A model generated the notes under the pieces. The model ran no database searches. It was not told where the DNA came from and saw nothing but the letters and a program-made list of their open reading frames with translations. Below, piece by piece: positions 44,632 through 56,916 of a stretch of DNA of 64,000 nucleotides. This DNA is from Botryosphaeria dothidea (Eukaryota; Ascomycota; Dothideomycetes; Botryosphaeriales; Botryosphaeriaceae). Made by a program: the position numbers and the translations under genes. The stretch lies in contig WWBZ02000007.1 in the NCBI GenBank assembly GCA_011503125.2, forward strand, positions 1,178,001 to 1,242,000, read 5' to 3'. Every line of letters begins with the position of its first letter. The first letter of the stretch is position 1.

Positions 44632-47044
44632 ATGCGCGCCGCTCTCGTGGGCGCCTTTCGCGCTCCAGCAACCCCGAGAGCTTTCGCCGACCTGCCAATC
44701 GCAAAATGGGCCACTTCGTCGCCTGCCGCGCGCAGGGCTTTCTCCTCGACGCCGTCTCCGATCTTCCGCCAGGCATCCCTCATACCAACGACGTCACCAG
44801 TATGCCAGCGAGCCGCCGCTCTCATCAACCCGAAAGTAAAGCCTACCAGTGGTCCTTCTACGCCTGTCAGAGTCTTCGCCACTTCAAGGGTCCTTGCCAA
44901 GGCTCGCCAGTCATATCAGGATGAGATGAAGAGCAAGGGCGTCGTCAACAAGGAAGAAGTCGATGACGAGGAACACGAATTCGCAAAGTCCGAGAAGGCC
45001 TCAGCCGCTGCTCAGGTCAATCTCAGTGCCAAACTCAGCAAGGATGGTCTCAGCAAGGGCAAGCCTGGCGGCACGACGGAAATCGTTCGGCTAATCAAGA
45101 TCGCGAGGCCCGAAGCGAAATCGCTCGGTTTGGCCTTCATGTTCCTGTTGGTTTCGTCCGCAGTATCCATGTCCATACCATTCTCCATTGGCAAGATCAT
45201 CGACATCGCGACCAATGAGAGCAAGGAGCTGCTCTTCGGTTTGGACATCAAGACTTTCTACACGGCCCTTGCTGGTGTCCTTGTGGTCGGCGCCGGTGCT
45301 AATTACGGACGTATAATAATTCTGCGCATCGTTGGAGAGAGAATTGTCGCACGGTTACGGTCTCAACTATACCGGAAGATATTCATTCAGAATGCCGAGT
45401 TCTTCGACGCCAATCGTGTTGGCGACCTCATTTCTCGCCTGGGTTCGGATAGCATCATCGTTGGCAAAAGTATCACACAGAATCTCTCGGATGGTCTCAG
45501 GTCTCTTGTCAGTGGGGCTGCTGGTTTGACTATGATGGGATGGGTCTCCTTGAAACTCACTGGTGTTCTTGGTATCATGTTCCCACCTGTGGCTGTTGCT
45601 GCCTTCCTCTTCGGCAGATACATGCGCAATATCAGCCGAAAGATACAAAAGAATCTCGGAACACTTACCAAGATTGCCGAAGAACGTCTGGGCAATGTCC
45701 GCACTTCCCAAGCCTTTGCTGGAGAGATCCAGGAAGTCGGCCGTTACAACCGTCAAGTCAAGAGAATATTCGAACTCGGCAAGAGAGAAGCATTGGTAGC
45801 AGCCACCTTCTTCGGAAGTACCGGTCTGATGGGCAATATCACCATTCTGGCAGTTCTTTATGTCGGTGGCGGCATGGTCAAATCAGGTACTATCAGCATC
45901 GGAGAGCTATCGTCCTTCCTTATGTACACGGCATACGCTGGGTCCAGCATGTTCGGTCTTTCGGGTTTCTATTCAGAGTTGATGAAGGGTGTTGGAGCTG
46001 CAAGTCGACTCTTCGAATTGCAAGACCGTGATCCTACCATTCCTCCAACAGCGGGCGAGCCGGTCAAGTCTGCTCGTGGGCCCATCAGGTTTGAGAACGT
46101 CTCATTCAGCTACCCTACCAGACCTGCTGTTACCATTTTCAAGGATCTCAATTTCGAAATCCCGGAAGGCACCAATGTCGCAATCGTTGCTCCCAGTGGA
46201 GCCGGAAAGTCTACTGTGGCCAGTCTCTTGCTTCGCTTCTACACTCCTACGAACGGCAGAATCACCATCAACGGGAAAGATCTCCTTGGCATGAATGCTA
46301 AACAACTTCGTCGCAAGATTGGATTCGTTGGACAGGAGCCAGTTCTATTCTCTGGCACGATCGCCGAGAACATCGCGTATGGTCAGCCCCATGCAACTCG
46401 TGCCGAAATTGTGGCAGCCGCCAGGAAAGCAAATTGCCAGTTCATCAGCGACTTCGTAAGTATCCTCCCTGTTCAAACAAAACTGAAAGCTGACGAATTC
46501 GCAGCCTGATGGCCTTGAAACCCACGTTGGTGCCCGTGGTACCCAACTTTCCGGCGGTCAAAAGCAGCGCATTGCCATCGCACGAGCTCTACTCAAGCAA
46601 CCGGACATTCTCATCCTAGACGAGGCTACCAGTGCTCTCGATGCGGAGTCCGAAACTCTTGTCAACCAAGCGCTTGGGGTCCTTCTGAGGGGTAACAACA
46701 CGACGATCAGCATCGCACACCGTCTGTCCACCATCAAGCGATCCGATCGCATCATTTGTCTCAGCTCAGACGGCCGCGTTGCAGAGGAGGGTACATATGC
46801 CGAGTTATCCTCCCGCCCAGATGGAGCTTTTGCCAAACTTATGGAATGGCAAATGAGCGGAGGCGAATCCACGTCGCCAAGACGTCAACCTCACGTCACG
46901 GAAAGCGAGGAGATCGAAGCAGATCTCGAAGATGCCGAGAGTGAGGGCGAAGATGTAGTGGAGGAAGAGGTGACGAAAACCCGGAAAGATAATGTCACGT
47001 CAGGCGAGGTGGTAATGGAGCATGCCAAGACCCAAGATCGGTGA
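44632..47044 (+). CDS. Mitochondrial ABC half-transporter, MDL1/ABCB10-like
   Basis: Exons 44632-46455 and 46505-47044 give 787 aa. An inner-membrane ABC half-transporter of the peptide-exporter type. The Arg/Ala/Ser-rich presequence ([18 protein letters not shown]) suggests import into mitochondria. The TM domain (about residues 160-450) includes [20 protein letters not shown] and the coupling region [18 protein letters not shown]. Nucleotide-binding domain: Walker [10 protein letters not shown] near 520, Q-loop [13 protein letters not shown], signature LSGGQKQR near 622, Walker [13 protein letters not shown] near 643 and H-loop ISIAHRLS near 678. The tail is acidic. The only intron splits the domain before PDGLETHVG. 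Confidence 0.92.
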
Positions 47045-47921
47045 AAAGGAAGTTGCCTAATTCGGCAGGATCGAACAACGCCTGCATGCGGGAGAGTATT
47101 GCATCCGAGGGTTAGCGACGAAGGCCTTTAATAAACTTGATCTCATGGGGAGTTGAAGCACTCGTCCGGATAGCTTTGTTACCGGAAAAATAAGACACTT
47201 GCGACCGGCGAATGCCCCCACTCCCCATGGCAGCAGCTCGAGTCTCATCGCACGCGGCGCTAACTGTCGGCTGCAGCACCCATCTCACGGGCCGAGCCGG
47301 GATAGCGAAAGCCGCAAAATCGACCCGGCGAAACAAAATTTTCACAGCCATACTCGTTCAAGTTTAACTGCACGCTGCGGTAGAAGAATTTACGTTAGAG
47401 GCATGTTTTGGGAGGCATTGAAGCGAAGGTTTTGGGTTTATTGTCGTGAATAACTATGGAAGTCGGAGTCGAACGATGCTCTTCTCTCGGATCAGGAGAG
47501 CTTACGGGGAAATGAGGTGATATCTGCGACCCAGCTGCGGCCTTCCTTGCGGCTAATGGCGCGGACTACGGGCAACTCTTCTCTTGGCCGAAGATCACTC
47601 AGCTCTGGCATTAGCACTTAGCCCGTCTGCTCTTGGCTTTGCGAAGAAGTACCGGGATGGTGGCCAAAAAAGTCGGAATGTATATTAGTCTACTCCCATC
47701 TCTTTCCAGACCTTGCTTACTTCTCACCATCATCCAACTTGCCCCTTTGAGATCTTGCCAAAGCAAGTTACATCCCTGTCTGGACCGCTCTCGGATCTAG
47801 AATCTCGTGCTGCACCCCACATTGACGCGAAACCTACCATTGGCCACCCCTGTTTTTGACGTCATCCATCCCGCATCGCCGACTGGTGCATTTATCATAC
47901 ATCTTCCAGAACTCGGCAATC
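47045..47921. other. Intergenic, ABC transporter to cupin gene
   Basis: 880 bases. Holds fold-back copy D about 100 bases past the transporter stop; the rest is promoter sequence without recognised motif. Confidence 0.45.
47144..47229. repeat. Fold-back element, copy D (decayed)
   Basis: 86 bp. Ends are exact inverted repeats CATGGGGAGT ... ACTCCCCATG. The inner arms match the family less well (GAAGCACTCGTCCGGA left; ACCGGCGAATGCCCCC right). Confidence 0.7.
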
Positions 47922-48879
47922 ATGTCATCACCAAGTGCAACGACGACAAACCATTGCTTAGACCACAACAATACCTGCTCCTCAACCCCGCACATAAATA
48001 CGCCGGCGCAACCTGACCCATCCTCCTACGTTAACGAGCACAACAATCACGACTACTTCCCGGACGAACACATCCCGGGTAATCCGCACATGCTCAAAAT
48101 CGCCTCCCACACCGCATATCGCAGCGCCGCACGCTCCCCATCTTCCATCCTCGCGAGGAAAGCTTCCTGGATCAACACAACCCGCAACATCTCCCTCTCC
48201 CCCAACGGCTCGCGCCCGACCTCGAAAGAAAACTCGCCCATTGGCACCCCAGTTGGCACCCCTAGAAGCAGATCCCCCGTCCGCGGCTTCGCGAGCACCA
48301 GCGCCGGTATGGGCAAGCAGGACGGCGTCGAGAACAAGCCCCCGAGGCACGAGATGACCGTGTTCGAGAACCTGCTCAGCGAGCAGCGGCGGTTCGGCGT
48401 GTTCAGGAAGGTGTTGCACACGGGGCTGTACAGGTGCGTTCACTCCTTGTCCCCATTGACAATCTCAATGCAGTTCATCTTGCTGACGCAGCCACAGCCA
48501 ACTCGTCGCCATGGAAATCCCGCCCAACGGCGACATCGGCGAAGAAGTGCACTCGGTCGACCAAACGCTGCTCTTCACGCACGGCACCGGGCTCGCGCAG
48601 GTCGGCGGCAAAGAGCGCCCCGTCAAGAGCGGCGACGTCGTCATCGTGCCGGCCGGCACGCAGCACCAGTTTTTGAACACCGGTAAAGATCCGCTCGAGC
48701 TGATCACCGTGTACGCGCCGGCGGAGCACGATCCGCGGACGGTGCATCAGACGAAGGAAGAGGGTGACAAGGAGGAGGAGGATGGGATTGATATCGCACC
48801 CGAGTGGTCGCGGCGGAGTCAGAAGGAGAATGAAAAGGCTGGATTGGTGAAGACCGAGGGGGGTCCGTATGATGAGTGA
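47922..48879 (+). CDS. Cupin-domain protein
   Basis: Exons 47922-48433 and 48498-48879 give 297 aa. The C-terminal half is one cupin barrel: VAMEIPPNGDIGEEVHSVDQ, then LLFTHGTGLAQVGGKERPV, SGDVVIVPAGTQHQFLNTG and LELITVYAPAEHDP, with Glu and His in the usual metal-ligand places. It resembles small mannose-6-phosphate-isomerase-like cupins; no enzyme activity can be assigned. The N-terminal 150 residues are Ser/Pro-rich and probably disordered (SPIGTPVGTPRSRSPVRG), like a phosphorylated region. The last 50 residues are charged. Confidence 0.85.
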
Positions 48880-49950
48880 AGTGGTTAATTGAAAAGGATA
48901 TTTCTTACCATAGGACGGAATGGAATTGACGTTTGCCACCAATCTGATGGGAATGGTTTCATTACATTTAGGCATTTCTCCTCTACGTGGAGTCTGGAAT
49001 CTGTAATATTATGACACGATTCTACGCAAATCGGAGTATCTTCCAACCTTAGTATGTACATATGATGTATTTTTGTGAAGCACTCGCCGTCCCAACTCTG
49101 GTAGATACCTTGGACAGCATTTGCCACGTAGAGTACACTCTCTATTCACTGCAGGAAGATGTCTTGGCCTCATCCCTTAATGGTCGAGACGCACCACCAG
49201 CCACTCATCCGCCACCAATTCATCCACGAACTTTACCCGCGCTTACCTACCCTTTCTCTCCACCATTCGACATCACCAATACCCATCCACCTTCCCCACA
49301 CTCTAGCCTTACAAGAATCACGTCCATCAAAAAAGGTAACGCACTAAGCAGATCAGGAGCTACCTGCGTCAAGCGGACAGGGATAGCAGGCCTTGTACGC
49401 AGCCCCCTTCATCGGCAACATCCGGGACAAAGATTCCGGATGAGATTCGTTTTTCCAATGACCAGGAAAACGACGCGCCTCGACGCAAACTACCGAAGCT
49501 GCAGGGCCATTCGGCAATTAGTTACCGGATGACCTTGCGCCCCTTAGCCAAATGGCGCGATCATCCTTGCACAACGCACTCGGTACCTGCATCTAGATTC
49601 GGTGCTGTTAAACCATTCACGGAAAGTGACCCTGAGTAAGGGTCCAATGATGATGTGTTAATCGAATTGTAATTGAATCAGAGCAGAAATAGCCAAAAAC
49701 CTTACAACTGAACCTCGACTTGAATATCCGTCATACTTGGCATAAGACTCCCGCTATAACCCCTCTCAGCAAAGGCTCGTGATCCCATCTATAATTACAA
49801 AGTGAATTGGAGGTCCGTCCGACACGACTCGGCCGGGATTGCCCACGGAATTCCGCCAGGTCTTTTCTAGCCTCGCGATCTTTGTGAGAACGTATCCACC
49901 CTTTTTTTTTATCGCAACATCGTATAGTTATTCGTCGATCAATGTGTCGC
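48880..49950. other. Intergenic, cupin gene to dehydrogenase
   Basis: 1.07 kb convergent 3' region. An open frame at 49062-49532 is proline-rich chance-like sequence with no motif. Confidence 0.45.
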
Positions 49951-51731
<1,781 letters not shown>

Positions 51732-52207
51732 CGTGAGACTTTTGGGTGCGAGGGAGCTTGGGTAGCTGAGTTGGGCGGCAAGCTCAAGCTCTGGGACAAG
51801 GGATAAAAAGAAATTGCAAGATAGGGGAGTGACAGGCGTGCAGGACACGAGGTTTTGTAAGCGTGCAGCGGTGAAGAGGGCTGGTGTGTCACCGAGACCG
51901 GCGAAGCTCAGGACGGAGGAGGTTTTTGCTGGCACATGGGCAGAGCACTGGCTTCCCTCTTACATCAGGGCATGCTGGGGGAGCAGGAGCTTGGGCCGTT
52001 GGAATGTCGTGGCCCCGGCTTCCCCGGCGTCTGGGGCGCCGGTCTGGCCACACAGACGAGGAGACTCGCTCGTTTTCGAGCACTAGCGCGCCCCCTTCGA
52101 AGATCCTGACATCGTGCTCCACAACTCCCTTGCCCGCCCTGCCACCACGCTCCACCCTGACGCCTACCGCGACCCTGGCGGCGAAAATTCAGAAGCAAAA
52201 AAAAAAA
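51732..52207. promoter_or_regulatory. Divergent promoter of dehydrogenase and 5-phosphatase-like gene
   Basis: 476 bases. The phosphatase frame stays open through all of it on the plus strand, so a longer N-terminus is possible. Ends with an A-run of about 12 just before the chosen ATG. Confidence 0.4.
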
Positions 52208-53569
52208 ATGCTTCTGTATCTGGTCTCCTTCAATCTGGCGCGGGCCCTCGTGGATCCGCACCTACTCGGCCAGACGCTGCTGGACGGCTTGCCGAAGGGC
52301 TCGCTGCTGCCCGACGTCATCGTCTGCAGCTTGCAGGAGGTGTCGCCCATCGCCTACTCCTTCCTGGGTGGCTCGTATCTGACGCCCTACTTTGATCGCG
52401 TCGCAACCAGCGTCCGCGTCGCCGCCAGAAAGCATGCCGACGACGAGGATGCCTATCGCCTCACCATCCTCCGCAATGTCGGCATGACGGCCATCATGGT
52501 CTTTGCCAAGCCTGACGTTGCCGACCGCATCAGATGGATCCAGACCGCAGGCGTCGGCGTCGGCTTCATGGAGATGGGCAACAAAGGCGCTGTTGGTGTG
52601 CGTCTGGGCCTTGCTACTCACGCCGACCGCGACGAAGAGGTGGAGATGACTTTTGTTGCTGCTCATCTCGCGCCCATGGAAGATGATGTGCAAAGACGTA
52701 TCCAAGACTGGGAGTACATTGTCCGCAACCTTGTCTTCGAGCCAGCAGCAGACCACGCAGCCTCCAAGACTGCGGGCGCCAGAGCTATCGAAGCTGCAAC
52801 ATCAGAAGACGCCGCTCGGGATGAACAAGAGCCACTCATATCTGCCTCGTACGCCTCCGGACCAGCCTCCGCCCTGCATGGCCTCTACACGCCCACCTCG
52901 CACATCTTCTTCGCCGGAGACCTCAACTTCCGCACCCACGACACCGGCCCTTCCCCTTCGGACCACAAGACCTTCCCCCAACCCAACCACTCCACCGATT
53001 CCCCGAATCACTACACCCAGCTCCTCACTACCGACCAGCTCAACCGCGAGCGCAGCGCCGGCCGCATCCTCCAAGGCTTCTCCGAACTCCCCATTACCTT
53101 CCCGCCGACCTACAAGTACAGCACCCACCTCCGCCCGGACCCGACGAGCAATCCACCACCTTCCCCCAACCAGACCTGGGCCTGGGCAAAACACCGCTGG
53201 CCCAGCTGGTGCGACCGCATCCTCTTCGTGCCGCCCGCACCGCAGCCGAGCGACGCCTTCAGCTTCACGCCGCTCAATTACACCTCGCTCCCGCTCTTGC
53301 CGTCTTCTGATCACCAGCCGGTGGCTCTCGCGCTCACGCTCACCACGGACGCGCCGCTCGCGCCGCCGAAGGAGAGCGATGATGTGCGCAGGAAGCCGCC
53401 GTTCCCGCTGGATCAGGACTGGAGGACGAAGCGCGCGGCGGCGAGGAGGCGCGAGGTTGTAGTGGGCGTGTTGGCGTACTTGACGCTGACGTGGGAGGGC
53501 AATGCGGTGCTTGTTGCGATGGTGCTGGGCGCTTTCGGGGTTGGTGCTGTGGCCAAGAGCTTTGGCTGA
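52208..53569 (+). CDS. Inositol-polyphosphate 5-phosphatase-like enzyme, tail-anchored
   Basis: Single exon, 453 aa from ATG 52208 (MLLYLVSFNLARALVD); an in-frame ATG at 52004 could add 68 residues. Endonuclease/exonuclease/phosphatase fold with the 5-phosphatase series in order: VSFNLAR, VCSLQEVSPIAYSFL, MGNKGAVGVRLG, VAAHLAPMEDDVQRR, FFAGDLNFRTHD, ITFPPTYKYS, WPSWCDRILF and PSSDHQPVALAL. This predicts removal of the 5-phosphate of inositol phosphates or phosphoinositides. A C-terminal hydrophobic segment (about 25 residues, AYLTLTWEGNAVLVAMVLGA) suggests membrane anchoring. The insert between VRNLVF and HIFFAGD is variable. Confidence 0.87.
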   Translation: MLLYLVSFNLARALVDPHLLGQTLLDGLPKGSLLPDVIVCSLQEVSPIAYSFLGGSYLTPYFDRVATSVRVAARKHADDEDAYRLTILRNVGMTAIMVFAKPDVADRIRWIQTAGVGVGFMEMGNKGAVGVRLGLATHADRDEEVEMTFVAAHLAPMEDDVQRRIQDWEYIVRNLVFEPAADHAASKTAGARAIEAATSEDAARDEQEPLISASYASGPASALHGLYTPTSHIFFAGDLNFRTHDTGPSPSDHKTFPQPNHSTDSPNHYTQLLTTDQLNRERSAGRILQGFSELPITFPPTYKYSTHLRPDPTSNPPPSPNQTWAWAKHRWPSWCDRILFVPPAPQPSDAFSFTPLNYTSLPLLPSSDHQPVALALTLTTDAPLAPPKESDDVRRKPPFPLDQDWRTKRAAARRREVVVGVLAYLTLTWEGNAVLVAMVLGAFGVGAVAKSFG

Positions 53570-53866
53570 TGGATTGGTGGTGGACATGAGTGTGTGTGAG
53601 CCTACTATTTTTAATGACTGCATGAATAGAGTACCGGTGCAGATGGTGGTAATGAGCGGCAACGATGGAGGATTGTAGACCGGCAATGGCGTATGCTTTG
53701 AATTGAGTTACCTAATGTTCAGTAGAAATACGACCTTATGACTTCTGTACTTTGTATGTAGCCTTCCATTCTATTCAATCTTCGAAAAGGACTACATCAA
53801 AGCTTGCAGATATCCTGAAAAAGATTCAAATGGCTTGATCTTGATATTATGGCCACATCAATAATC

Positions 53867-53953
53867 CATGGGGAGTCGAAGCATTCGTCTAGACGTAGGT
53901 GTACAGGAAAGATGATTACAGTCACGTTCGGATGAATGTTTCAAATCCTCATG
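53867..53953. repeat. Fold-back element, copy C (decayed)
   Basis: 87 bp. The left arm starts CATGGGGAGTCGAAGCATTC; the right arm ends TTTCAAATCCTCATG. Compared with copy B the right arm shows C-to-T at five positions and C-to-A at two. Confidence 0.7.
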
Positions 53954-54691
53954 TGTGTTTGTGCTGACTCTGCGACACCACGAAGACCTTCTTTTCCCAA
54001 AGGGTAGAAATCACGATCAAGATAGCCGCTTTTCCCCAGAATCCACCTCCCTCTGTCCGCTCTGTCGACTCGCTCGCAACCATCAAGTATTGCCCTTCCC
54101 AATGCAGCTTTTTCCAGTAACAAGATTCTCCAGCTGCTCAATTACCAAGCACCCACCTTCGCCCATCGCTAGCGAAGCGGCCCGGGAAGTTCCTCCCTTG
54201 CTCAACCACGCATACCTCCCACTCTTCCCTATGCCGCCCTATCTCTTCGTTTCTCTCAGTCCCGCTCACCAAATTGCCTCAATTCCGACAACAGACCAAT
54301 CAGCTCTCCATCCACCAGTTCCCTCGCTTACGTCGATCCGCCAGCCCTTTTGCGCCTCAGAATCCTTCAGGTAGCTGGCCCAAGCGTGACTAGAAGGGCA
54401 GTCCATGCGGGGCAAGGTCGCTGGCGTACTGTGGCGTCTGGGGATGCGGAGAAGGAGCGAACGGGGCTAAGAAATGCGCGCCATGTGTGCCCCTGCTGGG
54501 GGCGAAGCTCACGGGGTAGCCATTGGCATATGGCCGCTCTTGGCGAGATAGGCCTGGCATGGGGTGTTCGGCATGTTTACTGGTGTTGGGCGGCTCACGG
54601 GCTCATGCATGTGCACTTTAGCACGACAATTGGGTACGGTTCCAATCCCGTGCGAAGGGAGTCGGTCTCGTACGAAGTCAGGTGCTCTCGC

Positions 54692-54778
54692 CGTGGGGAG
54701 TGGAAGCATTCGTCCGGACGCGATCGTCATGGTTTTCTCTGAACAGTTGCGTCCGGACGAATGCTTCCACTCCCCACG
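54692..54778. repeat. Fold-back element, copy A (perfect 30-bp arms)
   Basis: Left arm 54692-54721 and right arm 54749-54778 are perfect reverse complements; loop of 27 nt. Each arm contains GTGGAAGCATTC and the 10-bp palindrome CGTCCGGACG. Confidence 0.9.
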
Positions 54779-55097
54779 CGTTTGTTCTTGGTATTGCCAT
54801 TTTCTCGGAAGCAATGAAATACATCACTCAGAATGAAAAGAGACAAGATTATTGAAATCGTGATTTGTGCTTTTCCCTTCCCGTGGAAAGGGGAAAGAGG
54901 CATCTCGTCATCTACCATTAAATAGACATAGCCCGTATTCTTTATATCCCCAAAAATCCCAACACCATGCTTTCGACGTCCATCATAAAAACGGCTCTTT
55001 GGATATCATGACCAACTCGAGAGAGACTTTAGTAAAAGGAAACAAGGAAAATCCCCCCTCAACGTACATGACCTTTCCGATATCACATTCCCCCTCT

Positions 55098-56916
55098 TCA
55101 AACGGACTTGGGCTCGACGCTCTCGTAGACATCGGCGGCGCCGGTCGCCTTGGCAATGTCCTTGCGGGTAGCCTCGTCGGCGAAGGTGTCGTGCGGGACC
55201 CACTTGGCCGAGGTGGCCGGGGTGGTCTCCTCGAGCATGCGGTCGACCTGCTCGAGCGACAGGCCCTTGGTCTCAGGGACCATGAAGAAGGCGAAGAGCG
55301 CGCACAGGGTGCAGGTGGAACCCCAGACGAAGAAGACCTTGACGCCGAGGTTGCCCTCGTTGGCGTCGACCATATAAGGGGTAACGTAACCGAGAACAAA
55401 GTTCCAGAGCCTATAAATAGGGTCAGCCAAACTCTGATCGACAACATTCGTTTGGAAGACGGGGTTCTTACCAGTTGGAGGCGGTGGAGAGGGCGACACC
55501 CTTGGCACGGATCGGGAGAGGGTAGACCTCGCCGATGACGACCCAGGCGGCGGGACCCCAGGTGGTGGCGAAGAAGAAGATGTAGATGCAGACGAAGACG
55601 ATCAGGCAGATGCCCTGAGCGTTGCTGTCCGGAGCGGCGACGCCGACGATGGCGACGATGAACTCGCACACCAACATACCGATGGCACCGAAGATGAGGA
55701 GGGGACGACGACCAAGACGCTCAATAGCCCAGAAGGACAGGGGGGTGGAGCAGACGTTGACGACGTTGGTGATGACGGAGATGATGAAGGCGTTCTTCAG
55801 GCCAACCTGCTGGAAGAAGGTGGTTCCGTAGTAGAACTGTGGCTGTGTTAGATTTCAAGTCATGTTAGGAAAGTGTTTGCGAGACTCACGATGAAGTTAA
55901 CACCGGTAAGCTGCTGGAACATCTGGAGGAAGACACCGAGCATGACGCGGCGGAAGTTACCAGAAGGAGCCCAGCCACCCCTGAAGCAGTCAATCCAGCC
56001 AGATTGCATGTGCTCACGCTCGTGACGGAAGTTGGCGACAAGCTCAGCGAGCTCAGACTGGATGTACTCAGAGTCGACAGGCTGACCACGAATTCTGGCA
56101 AGGGCGCTGGCAGCCTTATCGAGCTTATCGTCCTTGACGAAGTAACGAGGAGACTCGGGCAGGCACAGAAGACCGCCACCAAGAATGATAGCCCAAGCGA
56201 ACTGGATGGAGATGGGGATACGGTAAGCGCCAGAATCGGTGCGGTCCTTGGTAGCCTGGTCAACGCAAGAAGCGAGGAGCAGACCAATGGTAATGGCGAA
56301 CTGGTATCCGGAGACAATGGCACCACGGACAGCCTTGGGAGCAATCTCAGACATGTAGAGAATGATGGTTGCGGAAACGAAACCGACACCAATACCAGCA
56401 ATGAGGCGTCCAGCAACGAGCAGATTGACGGCAGCAGAGGCGACCTGGAGGATGACACCGACAGCGAAGACACCGCATCCAGCCACGACAGTGGTACGAC
56501 GACCAATCCAATCGGCGAGGGAACCAGCGAAGAGAGCACCGAAGAAAGTACCAGCGGAGAGGATAGAGGTGATCAGGGATTTCTCCCAGGTGTGGTAGAG
56601 GTATCCATCGGCAGCGTTCTCGTCGGTCGAACCTGGGTGTCCGAATTCCTGAAAGAAGCATTTGTATTAGTGTTTATTATCTTCCACGGCGTAGCAGAGC
56701 ATCGAACCTTCTTGAATCGGCTCATACCCAACACTCCACTGATATATCCAGAGTCATAGCCGAAGAGGATACCTATGTATTGCTGTTAGATATGGTGTAG
56801 TTGTGGGGCGGGTTGGCAGAATTACCTCCGAAGGCAGCGAAAACGCAAAGCAGGTATGCCTTGACAGTGACGGGAGCCTCCACACGGGCGGAGAGCTCGG
56901 CTTGACCACGAGCCAT
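55098..56916 (-). CDS. Hexose transporter (MFS sugar porter)
   Basis: Exons 56916-56826, 56772-56708, 56648-55890, 55836-55472 and 55410-55098 give 530 aa. A 12-TM plasma-membrane proton-linked or facilitative glucose transporter. Sugar-porter signatures: GYDSGYISGVLGM after TM1, DWIGRRTTVVAG, RLIAGIGVGFVSATIILYMSE, the PESPRYF block, LQMFQQLTGVNFI, RLGRRPLL and VPETKGLSLEQVD. It begins MARGQAELSARVEAPVTVKA. The first two exons are short (91 and 65 nt), as is common in this family. Closest named group is the fungal high-affinity glucose/HXT-RGT type; a sensor would need a longer C-tail, which is absent. Confidence 0.93.

Larger units (their letters stand above)
53570..55097. other. Convergent intergenic region with two fold-back copies
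   Basis: 1.5 kb between convergent genes, no supported coding region. Holds fold-back copies C and A. A CT-rich tract lies near 54100-54300. Confidence 0.5.

Noticed and set aside
49418..49443. Short inverted repeat CATCCGG ... CCGGATG
   Set aside because: Only 7-bp arms and no match to the fold-back family; not distinguishable from chance.
49062..49532. 156-aa plus-strand open frame
   Set aside because: Pro/His/Thr-rich, no motif; lies in a convergent 3' region.
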